A stretch of 64,000 nt of DNA from Anaerococcus sp. Marseille-P3915. GTDB taxonomy: Bacteria; Bacillota; Clostridia; Tissierellales; Peptoniphilaceae. Every line of letters begins with the position of its first letter. The stretch's first letter is position 1. Under the pieces are notes generated by a model. That model worked only from the letters and a program-made list of their open reading frames with translations, was not told where the DNA came from and made no database searches. Of this stretch, positions 27,201-36,083 are shown in pieces. The translations under genes were made by a program, and so were the position numbers. The stretch lies in NCBI RefSeq assembly GCF_900258475.1, contig NZ_LT984887.1, positions 97,932 through 161,931 on the forward strand, read 5' to 3'.

Positions 27201-28548
27201 ATTTAGGGCAGGAACTATCGGCAAAATCCAGGACAATACAGCCTTTGGTTATATCAAAAAATACATGGAAGAAAATAATCTAAACCTAACCAATGCTCAG
27301 ATTAGAAGCTTTCAAAGGGGGCTAAAGGATGTCAAAAGATCAACTGGCCAGCATCCGGGTGGCCTTATAGTTGTGCCAAATGATATAGATGTCTTTGATA
27401 TAACCCCAATCCAGTATCCAGCAGACGATCCGAGGGGAGATATAAGGACGACTCACTTCCCATATTCAGTAATGGAAGAAACCCTCCTTAAGCTTGACCT
27501 TCTTGGCCACGATGTGCCTTCAATTATAAGGGCCCTCCAGGATTTAACAGATACAGATCCCTTAAATATAAAGATGGATGATGCCAATGTCATGAAGATA
27601 TTTTCATCTACAGAGCCTCTTAAGATTAAGCACGATTTTTCAAATAATGACATAGGAACCCTTGGCATACCTGAGTTTGGTACAAACTTTGTAAGGGGGA
27701 TGTTAAAGGATACCTATCCTAAGAAATTTTCAGAGATGGCTAGGATTTCTGGTCTCTCCCACGGAACAGACGTGTGGCTTAATAATGCCCAAGACCTTGT
27801 AAAATCAAATACAGCATCCTTTGACGAAATAATTTCAACTAGGGATGATATCATGAATGCCTTAATCACTGAAGGCCTTGATAAGAAAAAATCCTTCCAA
27901 ATCATGGAAAGGGTTCGTAAGGGAAAGGGCCTTGATGATGAGACTATTGCTTATATGAAGGAAAATGGGGTCAAGGATTGGTATGTGGAATCCTGCCTAA
28001 AGATAAAATATCTTTTCCCAAAGGCCCACGCCGTTGCCTATTGTCTGATGTCTTATAGGATAGCCTATTATAAGGTTTATTACCCAGAAGCTTTTTACGC
28101 TTCATATTTTAATTCCAAGCTAAATGACTTCTCCTATTCGACAATTCTATCCGGTTTTGATGCTGTAAGGCTTGCTCTTGATTCCTACAAGGATAGGTTT
28201 GACCTTACCCAAAGGGACAATGCCCTAAAGACAGTCTTAGAAGTGGCTGAAGAGATGCATGCTAGGGAGATAAAAATCAAAAAGGCTGACATCTACAAGT
28301 CAGATTCTAGGAAGTTCTTGATAGAAGATGGGGCAATTCTCCCACCACTTGCGGCAGTGGATGATGTAAGTGAAGCTATGGCAAAGGACATAGTAGAAGA
28401 GCGTGAAAAGGGCAATTTTATATCAATAGAAGATCTAAGGTCTAGAACTTGCCTAAATAAAAACGCCATCAAAAGCCTAAAAGACTTGGGAATCATAGAT
28501 GGTATCCAAGAAGAAAATCAAATGAGCCTATTTGATGGCTTGTTCTAA
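24250..28548 (+). CDS. polC: DNA polymerase III alpha subunit, PolC type
   Basis: 1432 residues, the Gram-positive replicative polymerase. Order: a short N-terminal domain, an acidic Lys/Glu/Pro-rich linker (about 80-200), an OB-fold region, a PHP domain split by an inserted proofreading exonuclease (FDIETTGL at about 420 through HHRASDDA), and a zinc finger (CPHYVCPNC and CPECG). The polymerase core with PDIDLNFAGEYQ near 957 and a C-terminal HhH region follow. The exonuclease residues look intact. In the PHP part, the usual HLH reads QLH and the usual TDH reads TDT (about 327 and 359), so its metal site is probably lost. Ends at a bidirectional terminator. Confidence 0.96.
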   Translation: MRIDLGSLIKIEKEIFYIIEATYYKKENRLHLLIESEDPLLSNKEEDLREYFSDMDLSISYKKIEIEEPHELENINEEVPENLGNNYDSFVDDFEEEIDYMDIPPYEDLKPSKEDMPSDNFQNIGQKPEKVEDEPLNSNKEGTSSQEEKTATGEIPQKEENPNEQDSAKDLKKAKEAKLQRQIANAISIQNSAKEKIQKQKPAEDGLNFGKKQRLEPINIEDLYDKKGMANGLLGRIFGLSCFETKNGYFIYTFDLEDKTDAISCKIFANKNNNYKLEGLKDGMAVQVEGTLNFDDFAKEDVFTINSVREALIGKKVDLAADKRFELQLHTKYTNLDGFVDDGDLLGTLTDWGWDTIGITDTENLQVLPNIYDKYKSKGIKVLPGAELLMVEDDLRILTNLSEKDPADFKKLEEGSFVVFDIETTGLLRYRDAITEIGAVRVENGEITETYNQLINPERMLPEKIIEITGITDAMLADKPKIDEVLPGFLEFCGDAILVGQNTDFDVGFIRVNAQKLGLKFDPVYLDTLPMARALFDDMGKFSLDKIARKLEIPAFNHHRASDDARATAQIFIKMFEMITKEEGISLLNINSLTTNYPKAKHKTYSVLAYAKDKIGLKNLYQLISESRMNHIANGEARTPLSTILKYSEGLILGSGGSEGILVDYLINQRSDRDIEKYLGLFDFYQVEPLSIYEDMIESGKIDSKDQVRAINEKIIAYGNRDKKLVAATGGVRYLNPRDYKLRNILKKGSFFFYKENRPLYYLRTTDEMLREFAYLGDKISYDLVIANPKKIADQIEDLRPIPPGTFPPKIEGSEEMLRETCFRKAHSIYGDKLPEIVEARLEKELNSIISNGYAVLYIIAQKLVKKSNDDGYLVGSRGSVGSSFAATMADITEVNPLCPHYVCPNCKHSEFFPEDLLGSGIDYPDKACPECGTEMKKDGHNIPFEVFLGFEGDKEPDIDLNFAGEYQPTIHKYTEELFGRGHVFRAGTIGKIQDNTAFGYIKKYMEENNLNLTNAQIRSFQRGLKDVKRSTGQHPGGLIVVPNDIDVFDITPIQYPADDPRGDIRTTHFPYSVMEETLLKLDLLGHDVPSIIRALQDLTDTDPLNIKMDDANVMKIFSSTEPLKIKHDFSNNDIGTLGIPEFGTNFVRGMLKDTYPKKFSEMARISGLSHGTDVWLNNAQDLVKSNTASFDEIISTRDDIMNALITEGLDKKKSFQIMERVRKGKGLDDETIAYMKENGVKDWYVESCLKIKYLFPKAHAVAYCLMSYRIAYYKVYYPEAFYASYFNSKLNDFSYSTILSGFDAVRLALDSYKDRFDLTQRDNALKTVLEVAEEMHAREIKIKKADIYKSDSRKFLIEDGAILPPLAAVDDVSEAMAKDIVEEREKGNFISIEDLRSRTCLNKNAIKSLKDLGIIDGIQEENQMSLFDGLF

Positions 28549-28588
28549 AAAAAGCTGACCCTAAAGCTATTTTAGGGCCAGCTTTTTT
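28547..28588. terminator. Bidirectional terminator between polC and the histidine kinase
   Basis: A long stem (AAAAGCTG then CCCTAAA pairing with TTTAGGG then CAGCTTTT, one internal mismatch, 5-base loop) has A and T runs on its two sides. Confidence 0.85.
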
Positions 28589-28590
28589 AT

Positions 28591-29886
28591 TTATTCTATA
28601 TGGTTAAAGATAAAAGATATCTCAAGGCCAGGCTTTTTATTTGCAATAAGAAAAGCTCCGTCATGCAATTCGGCGATTTGCTTTGAAATAAAAATCCCCA
28701 AACCGTGTTTGGTTATATTGGTCAAATCTTCCTCATTAATTCTCCTTATAAGGTCATAAGAAATCCCCCTTCCTTGATCACTTATTGTAATAATCAGCCT
28801 ACCATCAGGATTTGTGAGCCTAACAAGAATATTCCCTTCTGTATAAGTGAGGGAGTTTTTTAGGATATTTTCAAGCATTCTATAAAATAAATTAGCATCC
28901 ATTCTAATCTTTAAATCATTTTTTTCTAGCTTATTTTCAAAAATAATTTCCCTATCAGGATTCTCATTTAGCTTATCGACAATTACTTTTCTAATAATTT
29001 TGACAGGATTTTGAGACTTAAAGTCTTTCTTATCAATATTTGAAAGGGACATGGTAAGGTTTAGGCCTTCTAGGATATTTGAAATTTTTAGGACTTGGTC
29101 TTGGATATTTTGGATATCGAGGTCATTTTTATTGTTTTTGCTAACTTCCCAAGAAATCTTAGCAAGAGGAGTTCTTACATCGTGGCTAAGGCCTCTAATC
29201 CACTTGCCTTGGGCAATTTTTAGATTGTTGAACTTTTCATTAGCCTTGTTTACAGAAACAGCAAGGTCTTTCAAGTCTCCATATTCATCTAGCCTTTCAA
29301 AATCATCTTCGTAGAGCCTATCAAGAGCATTTTGAAAGAGAAGGGTATTTTTTAAGATGTTTTTGATATCAATCATATAAAAAATATAGACAAGGGCTAA
29401 AAATAAAATTACAAATCCTATAAAGAGTTTTACATTAAAAATCAGATCCTTATAATTGTAATAATTAAAGGGAAGCTTGTCTAAGGAATTTTTAGGATAA
29501 GCAAAAAGGATTAACCCATCATCTAGGATGTAGGTAAATACAGGATAATCAGCTAGATAATATCTTGTAAAGCCTGCCACATCAGTGATTTCAAATTTAT
29601 CCTTAACTTCCTTTGGCTTGGAAAAAGATTCTATGACCTTTCCATCTTTATTTATTCTTATAGCCCAAATATCATTTTCTTTTAGGAATTCCTTATTTGT
29701 ATCATTAAGGTAGGTCCTAGTTTTATTAGTTTCTACATATGAAAAAACATCGTTAGGATTTGGGTATTTATTGTTAAGCCTGTAGTTTAGGTAGAGGAAG
29801 GTCATAAATAAAAATATTAGGAAAAATAGCAAGACCAATATTCTGATTACAATTTTCTTAAATCTTTTTAAAATATAGTCAAACAT
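28591..29886 (-). CDS. Sensor histidine kinase
   Basis: 431 residues. Membrane segments at about 11-33 and 153-172 enclose an extracytoplasmic sensor of about 120 residues. The phospho-acceptor is His235 in GLSHDVRTPLAK. The ATPase domain has the N box ENILKNSLTY, G1 SDQGRGIS and G2 HGLGIFISKQIAELHDG. The ATG directly follows the stop of the response regulator (TAGATG), so both are made from one transcript. The signal is unknown, but the divergent ABC-2 transporter suggests detection of a peptide antibiotic or envelope stress. Confidence 0.92.
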   Translation of the reverse strand: MFDYILKRFKKIVIRILVLLFFLIFLFMTFLYLNYRLNNKYPNPNDVFSYVETNKTRTYLNDTNKEFLKENDIWAIRINKDGKVIESFSKPKEVKDKFEITDVAGFTRYYLADYPVFTYILDDGLILFAYPKNSLDKLPFNYYNYKDLIFNVKLFIGFVILFLALVYIFYMIDIKNILKNTLLFQNALDRLYEDDFERLDEYGDLKDLAVSVNKANEKFNNLKIAQGKWIRGLSHDVRTPLAKISWEVSKNNKNDLDIQNIQDQVLKISNILEGLNLTMSLSNIDKKDFKSQNPVKIIRKVIVDKLNENPDREIIFENKLEKNDLKIRMDANLFYRMLENILKNSLTYTEGNILVRLTNPDGRLIITISDQGRGISYDLIRRINEEDLTNITKHGLGIFISKQIAELHDGAFLIANKKPGLEISFIFNHIE

Positions 29887-30582
29887 CTAATCCTCTTTAA
29901 CAAGCTTATAACCAAGGCCCTTTATGGTTATCAAAATCTTTGGCTCTCTAGGATTATCCTCAAGCTTTTCTCTTAGTCTATAGATGTGGGTTATTAGAGT
30001 GTTTTCATAACCATAGGAATCTTCCCGGATGTGGTCTAAAATCCTATCTATAGAGACAATCATATTTATATTTTCAGATAAATAGGCTAGGATTTTGTAT
30101 TGGGTGGCTGTAAGGGCGATTTCCTCGCCATTTTTGATGAGGACACCCTTGGACATATCAAAAATTACCTTGCCTAAATTTATTTTATCAACAGATTTAA
30201 CTTTTTTACTTCTTCTTAAGATAGCATCTACTCTCCAAAGGAGCTCTTCAGGGAAGAAGGGCTTGACTAGATAGTCATCGGCCTTATTTTCAAAGCCTTC
30301 TTTTCTGTCATCAAGGCCATCTAGGGCAGATAAAATTATAACAGCCATGTCTGAAGTCTTTCTAATTTCCCTTAACAAATCAAAACCACTCCCATCTGGA
30401 AGCATCAAGTCTAAAACAACCAGGTCAATTTTTAAATTTGAAATTTTAAATCTAGCTTCCTTTAAGTTTTTGGCAGTATAAACTTTTTTAAATCCCTTAT
30501 CTTTCAAAAAATTATATAAATTTTCTAGTAAGGTCTTTTCATCATCAACCACTAATATTGAAAAATTACTCCTTATATCCAT
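29887..30582 (-). CDS. Response regulator, OmpR/PhoB family
   Basis: 231 residues. The receiver domain (1-120) has the acidic pocket VVDDE and the phospho-acceptor Asp58 in VVLDLMLPDG, with Lys in LVKPF. A winged-helix DNA-binding domain follows (about 135-229, with TATQYKILAYL and ENTLITHIYRLREKL). It pairs with the histidine kinase gene immediately downstream. It probably controls the divergently transcribed transporter genes starting at 30710. A TATAAT lies upstream on its strand near 30608. Confidence 0.92.
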   Translation of the reverse strand: MDIRSNFSILVVDDEKTLLENLYNFLKDKGFKKVYTAKNLKEARFKISNLKIDLVVLDLMLPDGSGFDLLREIRKTSDMAVIILSALDGLDDRKEGFENKADDYLVKPFFPEELLWRVDAILRRSKKVKSVDKINLGKVIFDMSKGVLIKNGEEIALTATQYKILAYLSENINMIVSIDRILDHIREDSYGYENTLITHIYRLREKLEDNPREPKILITIKGLGYKLVKED

Positions 30583-30645
30583 CTAAGCCTCCTTGTTATC
30601 CTTATTATACACCAGACTCGAGCCTTATTTGCTTTTGTGATGTAA

Positions 30646-30682
30646 AAGTGACCTAACTAAAACTTTATCTTTATCAGGTCTT
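30646..30682. promoter_or_regulatory. Intergenic region with GACCT/AGGTC inverted repeat
   Basis: In the divergent space between regulator and transporter, GACCT and AGGTC arms are separated by about 21 bases upstream of the transporter's AGGAGG. It is a candidate response-regulator site; the short arms make this tentative. Confidence 0.3.
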
Positions 30683-30709
30683 GGTATTATGGTTTTAGGA
30701 GGAATGATT

Positions 30710-31603
30710 ATGAAAAAAATACTTGAAGTTAAAAATTTACAAAAATCATATAACAACAAAAAGGTCTTAGATATCGACTCTTTAGAAATTGAAGAGGGTG
30801 CAATTTATGGCCTAATAGGAAAAAATGGAGCAGGAAAATCTACTTTAATGAAGAGTATCTTGGGTCTTGTCAAAAAAGATGGAGGCCTTGTTAAGGTTTT
30901 TGGTCAGGAAGTAAATCCCAAGAACCAAAAAGATTTAAACAAAAATCTAGGTGCTTTAATCGAAAATCCATCCTTTTATGACCACCTAACAGGCTATGAA
31001 AATCTTGAAATAATATGTAAGCTTAAGGGGATAAAAATAGAGGAAATCCCAAAAACCTTAGCTATGGTTGGTCTTAATAATGTAGGCAAAAAGAAAGCAA
31101 GAGAATATTCACTTGGTATGAAGCAAAGACTAGGCATTGCTATGGCCCTAATCGGAAGTCCTAAACTTTTAATCCTTGATGAGCCAATAAATGGACTTGA
31201 TCCTCAAGGAATAGAGGAGATGAGGAACTTATTTAAAAATCTTGTCAAAAACACTTCTACAAGCATCTTGATATCTTCACACATTCTTGATGAAATGGAA
31301 AAAATAGCTACTCACATAGGAATCCTAATAAATGGAAAATTGACCTACAATGGAAGCCTAGAAGATTATAGGAAGCTTCATCCACCATTTATATCCTTAC
31401 TAACCTCAGATAATAAGAAGGCCCTAGGGCTTTTGGGCCTTGGCCAAGATAGGATGATGGATAAAAAAATTATTTTAGGTAAGATTTCAAATCAAGACAT
31501 AGGAGATATTGTGAATTTCCTCCATGGCAAGGTTGATATTTACAGGATAGAGGAAGAAAAAGAAAGTCTTGAAAAGCTATTTATAGAAGAAAGTAGGTCA
31601 TAA
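30710..31603 (+). CDS. ABC transporter ATP-binding protein, BcrA/lantibiotic-protection type
   Basis: 297 residues from the ATG at 30710, 7 bases after AGGAGG; in-frame ATGs at 30689 and 30704 lie before or against that site. Walker A GKNGAGKST, signature EYSLGMKQRLGIAMAL, Walker B LLILDEPINGLDPQG and the switch ISSHILDEM are present. The sequence resembles the F subunit of lantibiotic self-protection transporters and BcrA. Two small permeases follow with almost no gap. It is divergent from the two-component system, the usual arrangement for peptide-antibiotic detoxification modules. Confidence 0.9.
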   Translation: MKKILEVKNLQKSYNNKKVLDIDSLEIEEGAIYGLIGKNGAGKSTLMKSILGLVKKDGGLVKVFGQEVNPKNQKDLNKNLGALIENPSFYDHLTGYENLEIICKLKGIKIEEIPKTLAMVGLNNVGKKKAREYSLGMKQRLGIAMALIGSPKLLILDEPINGLDPQGIEEMRNLFKNLVKNTSTSILISSHILDEMEKIATHIGILINGKLTYNGSLEDYRKLHPPFISLLTSDNKKALGLLGLGQDRMMDKKIILGKISNQDIGDIVNFLHGKVDIYRIEEEKESLEKLFIEESRS

Positions 31604-31604
31604 G

Positions 31605-32357
31605 ATGGCAAACTTAGAAAGAAAAAAATATAAAAGGCTTGGAATAAATTTCTTGATGCTAATAGTATTTTTAGGTCAGATGTTAATAGTCCTAGGAGCA
31701 AGTTTTAATAAGTCTTTTCCTCAAAGCTCTTATCCACTGGCTTACATTTTAGACACCTATTTATTTATTTCCTTGCTGATAAATCCAATACTAATATCAT
31801 CATTAGTAAAAAAAGTAATAGAGATTGAAGAAAAAAATAAGATGTGGCAAATGCAGATAATCCTTGGAGAAAAAGTTAATTCCATACTTTTTGATAAATT
31901 TAAGATTTTAGCTTTAAGGCTAGTTTTCTTACAAATAATAGAAGGACTAGTATTTTTAAGCCTAGCAAAAAGATCAGCTAATTTTAATTTTAGTGGTGAC
32001 ATGGTCTTAAGATTTGTACTTGTAAACCTAACAGCCCTTATAATAAATTTATTTTTCGTAAGTTTATTTATGATTATAGAAATGAAGAGTAAAAAAGTCT
32101 ACACCCTATCATTTTTATCAATAATAGGAGGTCTTACTGGCATAATAACAATGCTTAGTTCAGAAACTTTATCTTTTGTAAATCCCTTTGCCTGGATGGC
32201 AAGTCTACTAAATATTTCTTATGTAAATGAGGGAGGTAAATTTATTCAGGTATTAAATCCGATAAATTTCTATACGTTAATCATCTCCCTAATATTTCTG
32301 CTAGGAAGTCTTTATTATTTAAAATCCATGAAATCTTATAGCTTATACAAGGACTAG
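31605..32357 (+). CDS. ABC-2 permease subunit, MutE/EpiE-like
   Basis: 250 residues with six predicted membrane helices in the ABC-2 plan; an early charged start (MANLERKKYKRLG) precedes the first helix. It begins 1 base after the ATPase stop. Together with the next permease it should form a heterodimeric channel like lantibiotic-protection LanE/LanG. Sequence identity within such permeases is low, so the family call relies on topology, size and neighbours. Confidence 0.75.
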   Translation: MANLERKKYKRLGINFLMLIVFLGQMLIVLGASFNKSFPQSSYPLAYILDTYLFISLLINPILISSLVKKVIEIEEKNKMWQMQIILGEKVNSILFDKFKILALRLVFLQIIEGLVFLSLAKRSANFNFSGDMVLRFVLVNLTALIINLFFVSLFMIIEMKSKKVYTLSFLSIIGGLTGIITMLSSETLSFVNPFAWMASLLNISYVNEGGKFIQVLNPINFYTLIISLIFLLGSLYYLKSMKSYSLYKD

Positions 32358-32365
32358 GAGGAAAA

Positions 32366-33070
32366 ATGTTAAAATTAGAAATTAAGAAAATAAAATTTGT
32401 AAATATTTTGTTAGTAAGCTTAATAATCCCCTTACTAGCCAATGCCTTTGGTCTTATAAATTATTTGGGCAATAAAGGGGCCTTAACTAAGGGGTGGCAA
32501 TCTTTGTGGACTCAAGTAAGTTTGTTTTACTTTTCCTTTTTCTTCATCCCTTTAATTGCAATAATAATTGCAAGCCTATGGGCAACAGAACACAAGGCAG
32601 GCCTTAAATTTATCAGACTAAGCCCAAAGAAAAATATAGACTTTGTAATAGCTAAGTTAGGTCTAGCCTTTATCCTAGTAAGCCTTTGTCAAATATATTT
32701 CCTAGGTCTATTTTACCTTTCTGGCAAATTCATAGCAGGCTTTGCAAGTATTGACTTTAGCATATATCTTTACTATATGATCCTGTCCATACTTTTATCC
32801 CTTCCTATAATTGGGATATTTGGAGCCCTTGCTATAAGGATTAGGTCCTTTGGGATAATAGTCCTCTTATCAACTATCTTTACAATCTTTGGCTTTGCCA
32901 CAGCCTTTAAGTCTTTAAAAATTGTAGGACTTAGCTTTTTGGCAATTGAAGCCAATAATTTAAGATATATCGGTATCAATGATTTGGCCTTATTAGCTCT
33001 TTTTGGCCTTGGGGAGATAATTATTTCCCTATACCTATCTGATAAATTTTTAAAATTTGAAAATAAATGA
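32366..33070 (+). CDS. ABC-2 permease subunit, MutG/EpiG-like
   Basis: 234 residues, six membrane helices, starting MLKLEIKKIKFVN as these subunits usually do, and containing the ATEHKAGLKFIRLSPK cytoplasmic segment that is common in LanG-type permeases. AGGAGG lies 4 bases before the ATG and the gene begins 8 bases after its partner. It is the last gene of the operon and is followed by a stable terminator. Likely role: removing cationic or lantibiotic peptides from the membrane. Confidence 0.75.
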   Translation: MLKLEIKKIKFVNILLVSLIIPLLANAFGLINYLGNKGALTKGWQSLWTQVSLFYFSFFFIPLIAIIIASLWATEHKAGLKFIRLSPKKNIDFVIAKLGLAFILVSLCQIYFLGLFYLSGKFIAGFASIDFSIYLYYMILSILLSLPIIGIFGALAIRIRSFGIIVLLSTIFTIFGFATAFKSLKIVGLSFLAIEANNLRYIGINDLALLALFGLGEIIISLYLSDKFLKFENK

Positions 33071-33080
33071 TTTCAAAATA

Positions 33081-33125
33081 AAACTGCCCTCCTTAAGGAA
33101 ATTTAGGGGGCAGTTTCATATTTTT
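33081..33125. terminator. Terminator after the LanFEG-like operon
   Basis: A 9-bp perfect stem AAACTGCCC (33081-33089)/GGGCAGTTT (33108-33116) is followed by CATATTTTT. It lies between converging genes. Confidence 0.8.
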
Positions 33126-33134
33126 CACAATTCT

Positions 33135-35372
33135 TTATCCATTAATAACTTTTAATTCCTTAACCATATCAATTTTTGAAATCTTAATCTTTTCCAGTAG
33201 TTGAACTATTATAAATATAATTAGGCTTAGAGCGATTGCTTTTATGAAGTTAGATAGGGGAATATTTACTTCTACATAGGCATCTAGTTTAGTAAGGGCA
33301 TAGCTTGTCATGAGTCTAATTAAAAAGTCCATGACAGGTATCATTACGATTTCAAATAATATAAGGATTAGAAAAATAGGATTAGTATAAATAGCCGCAT
33401 TTTCTTTATCTCTTATTCCAAAAACTTTAAGATAGGATATATTTGTCTTAGATTTATCTATTATTAGGCTTGTTACAAGATAAGAAATTATTAGGTAAAA
33501 AGCTAGGGAAATAAATAGCAGACTATCAAAGACTCCGCCAAAGGAATCTAGGAAATGAGTCATAAATTTATTCATTTCTTTTTTATCAATTTCGTTAACC
33601 AAGAGATTTTTGTCGATATTTAGGATTTTATCAGACCCATAGGCATTAAAATATTCCTTTTCTTGACCTATTATTTTATTTAAGTCCTCTCTTTTACCTA
33701 TGATTTGGAATTTAGTATTGTTTTTTTCTATAGCTTTTACCTTTAATTTTACTTTTTTATTATTGAAGTTTTCTACAGCCTTGATTTCATCATCTATTTT
33801 TAGTTTATATACCTTAGCAAGACCATTTGAAATTATTATATCATTAGGACTAAGGTCTTTTATATTTAGGTCCTTATATTTAGAATCAGGATCTACTCCC
33901 AGACATTGGATTTTTTTCATATTAAAATCTGCTAACTCAAAACTCATCATAGAGATTTTATCGGCTTTGATGTTTGGATCAGGAGCTTTTATGAGGTAAG
34001 TATGTTCGTATTTCATCGAATCCTTCACTTTTTGTGCATAATTTGTAAAGACAGGTTTAACTCCTAGAGAATAAATTAAAAGTATATTTGCTAGGCCTAT
34101 TCCAAAGATTAGACTAATAATATTTGCTTTATTTGCAAGTAAAACTCTAATTCTAAACTTGTTAATGAAGGAGAACTTATCAAGTTTTATCCTCATTTTT
34201 GCTTTAGGTGATTTTATTGTATTTCTAAGAAAGTCAATAACCTTGCCTTTAAGTGCCCTTCCAATTACAAGGTAATTGATTATTAAATATATCAAAAGTG
34301 GGATAAGACTTGTAAGGAAAAACGACCTTAAGTTAAATGAAACTACAAATTTTGGCAGGTCATAGGACTTGTAATAAAGATCTGTATAGGTCTTGTATGT
34401 ATGGCTATAGGCGATTAAATTACCGATAAGGGATGAGATTAAGCTAATGAAGATTGGCATTAGCATATAGTTTTTTTCTAGCTCTCGTTTTTTATAGCCT
34501 GAAGCAAGTAGGGTACCAATTATTGGAGCTTCTTCTTCAATCATACTTTTAACCTGGATTGCACTTATAAAGGCAATGGCTAAAACCAAAACTACCATAA
34601 TTGCAGTCATCATAGGCACATCGCCACCCATATCTTCTATGAAATATCTAATGCAGTGATTATCATAGTTTAATAGAGCATCTATAACCATATTTTTTTG
34701 ATTAACAATTTTAATGATATCTTTCTGCTTATCTCTAGCCTTAGACTTTGGTAAATTTTCTTGGTCTTTGTAGGAATATTGGTAAGAAATTTGTTCAGAT
34801 AAATCTTTTAGTCCATCTTTGCAAACAAGACCTACACCAAAATAGCCTGTATCCATTACTAGGTCGGAGTTATTTTTAAGAAGGGTTGAATAATCAGGAA
34901 GTGCTATAAGACCAACTATCTTAAAACTTTTTCCTTCAAGTTTAACCATATCTCCTACTTGTATTTTATTTGCCCTGGCATAGTTTGCAGAAATAGCTAA
35001 TTCATTTTTTTCCTTAGCCAGTCTTCCATCAAGTATAGATGGAATATTTATCCTATCTCTATTTTCAAAAACTCTTATTTTTTTATTATCTGTAGACTTG
35101 GCGTTAACATAAAAATTTTCATAAAGACTGATATTTTTAGTTTCTATTTCTATTTTTGTATCTTCATCTAATTTTTCAAGGCATGTAAAGTTACCATCTT
35201 CGACCTTTCCATTTTCTATAAGTTTGTAATAGATTTTTTTTGTTGAATCTTGTGCTATAAAAAATGATGAAGAAAAAATTATTATAAAGCAAAGAGCAAG
35301 GAAAATCGGCAAGACTCTTGATGGGTGAAAGTAAATTTGCCTGTAGGCTCTTTTATAAATTGGGTTTTTCAT
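33135..35372 (-). CDS. FtsX-like ABC permease with two FtsX domains
   Basis: 745 residues. A first helix at about 15-38 leads into an extracytoplasmic domain (about 40-245). Three helices with the FtsX pattern (VLALAIAFISAIQVKSMIEEE, ASGYKKRELEK) lie around 255-375, then a further helix and a second outside domain (about 430-620), and a final set of three helices around 640-735. This two-domain form is typical of Gram-positive export permeases related to MacB. Its ATG overlaps the ATPase stop by one base (TAATG). The substrate is unknown. A Fur-family-like operator sits before the operon, so a metal- or oxidant-linked role is possible. Confidence 0.82.
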   Translation of the reverse strand: MKNPIYKRAYRQIYFHPSRVLPIFLALCFIIIFSSSFFIAQDSTKKIYYKLIENGKVEDGNFTCLEKLDEDTKIEIETKNISLYENFYVNAKSTDNKKIRVFENRDRINIPSILDGRLAKEKNELAISANYARANKIQVGDMVKLEGKSFKIVGLIALPDYSTLLKNNSDLVMDTGYFGVGLVCKDGLKDLSEQISYQYSYKDQENLPKSKARDKQKDIIKIVNQKNMVIDALLNYDNHCIRYFIEDMGGDVPMMTAIMVVLVLAIAFISAIQVKSMIEEEAPIIGTLLASGYKKRELEKNYMLMPIFISLISSLIGNLIAYSHTYKTYTDLYYKSYDLPKFVVSFNLRSFFLTSLIPLLIYLIINYLVIGRALKGKVIDFLRNTIKSPKAKMRIKLDKFSFINKFRIRVLLANKANIISLIFGIGLANILLIYSLGVKPVFTNYAQKVKDSMKYEHTYLIKAPDPNIKADKISMMSFELADFNMKKIQCLGVDPDSKYKDLNIKDLSPNDIIISNGLAKVYKLKIDDEIKAVENFNNKKVKLKVKAIEKNNTKFQIIGKREDLNKIIGQEKEYFNAYGSDKILNIDKNLLVNEIDKKEMNKFMTHFLDSFGGVFDSLLFISLAFYLIISYLVTSLIIDKSKTNISYLKVFGIRDKENAAIYTNPIFLILILFEIVMIPVMDFLIRLMTSYALTKLDAYVEVNIPLSNFIKAIALSLIIFIIVQLLEKIKISKIDMVKELKVING

Positions 35373-36067
35373 TACCAGGTCACATCCTTTGCTAGAATTT
35401 TTTCATCATTTTTAAGGTAAGATTTAACCTTGCCATCGTGGATTTTTAGAATATAATCGCACATTTTGCTTATCTGAACGTTGTGGCTAGCAATAAGAAT
35501 TGTTGATTTATATTCCTTGTTCATTTTTTCAATCAAATTCAAAACGTCTTTTGCACTTTCATAATCAAGGGCGCCTGTAGGCTCATCACAGATTAAAATC
35601 TGTGGACTTTTGATGAGGGCTCTAGCAATCGAGGTTCTTTGGGCCTGCCCACCTGATATTTCATTAGGATATTTGTATAATTGATCCTTTATTCCCAAAT
35701 CTTCAACAAGCTTATCTATATCAAGGGGATTTTTTGCTAAATACTTGCCTAATTCAATATTTTCTAATACATTTAAGTCGCTGATTAGGTTGTAAAATTG
35801 AAAAACAAAACCTAACTTATCTCTTCTATAGGATTCCAAATCTTTCTTGGTCATATTAGAAAGGTTTTCCCCATAGATATCAACTTGGCCTGAATCAATT
35901 GTTTCAATACCACCTATAATATTAAGTAGGGTAGACTTGCCTGAGCCTGAAGGTCCTAAAATACAAATTATTTTACCATCTTCAATTTCAAGGTCAATAT
36001 TTTTTAAAACGTCAATTTTCGATTGGCCTTGCCCATAACTTTTACATAAATTTTTAATTTTTATCAT
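35372..36067 (-). CDS. ABC ATPase, LolD/MacB type, partner of the FtsX permease
   Basis: 231 residues from the ATG at 36067, which is preceded by AAGGAGG; the longer in-frame start at 36100 would lie inside the operator. Walker A GPSGSGKST, Q-loop FVFQFYNLI, signature ISGGQAQR, Walker B LICDEPTGALD and the switch His in IASHNV are present, with the D-Y-E-S that follows in MacB-like proteins. It drives mechanotransmission by its FtsX partner rather than classic transport. It is first in a two-gene operon with a consensus promoter. Confidence 0.92.
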   Translation of the reverse strand: MIKIKNLCKSYGQGQSKIDVLKNIDLEIEDGKIICILGPSGSGKSTLLNIIGGIETIDSGQVDIYGENLSNMTKKDLESYRRDKLGFVFQFYNLISDLNVLENIELGKYLAKNPLDIDKLVEDLGIKDQLYKYPNEISGGQAQRTSIARALIKSPQILICDEPTGALDYESAKDVLNLIEKMNKEYKSTILIASHNVQISKMCDYILKIHDGKVKSYLKNDEKILAKDVTW

Positions 36068-36083
36068 AAGACCTCCTTTGAAT

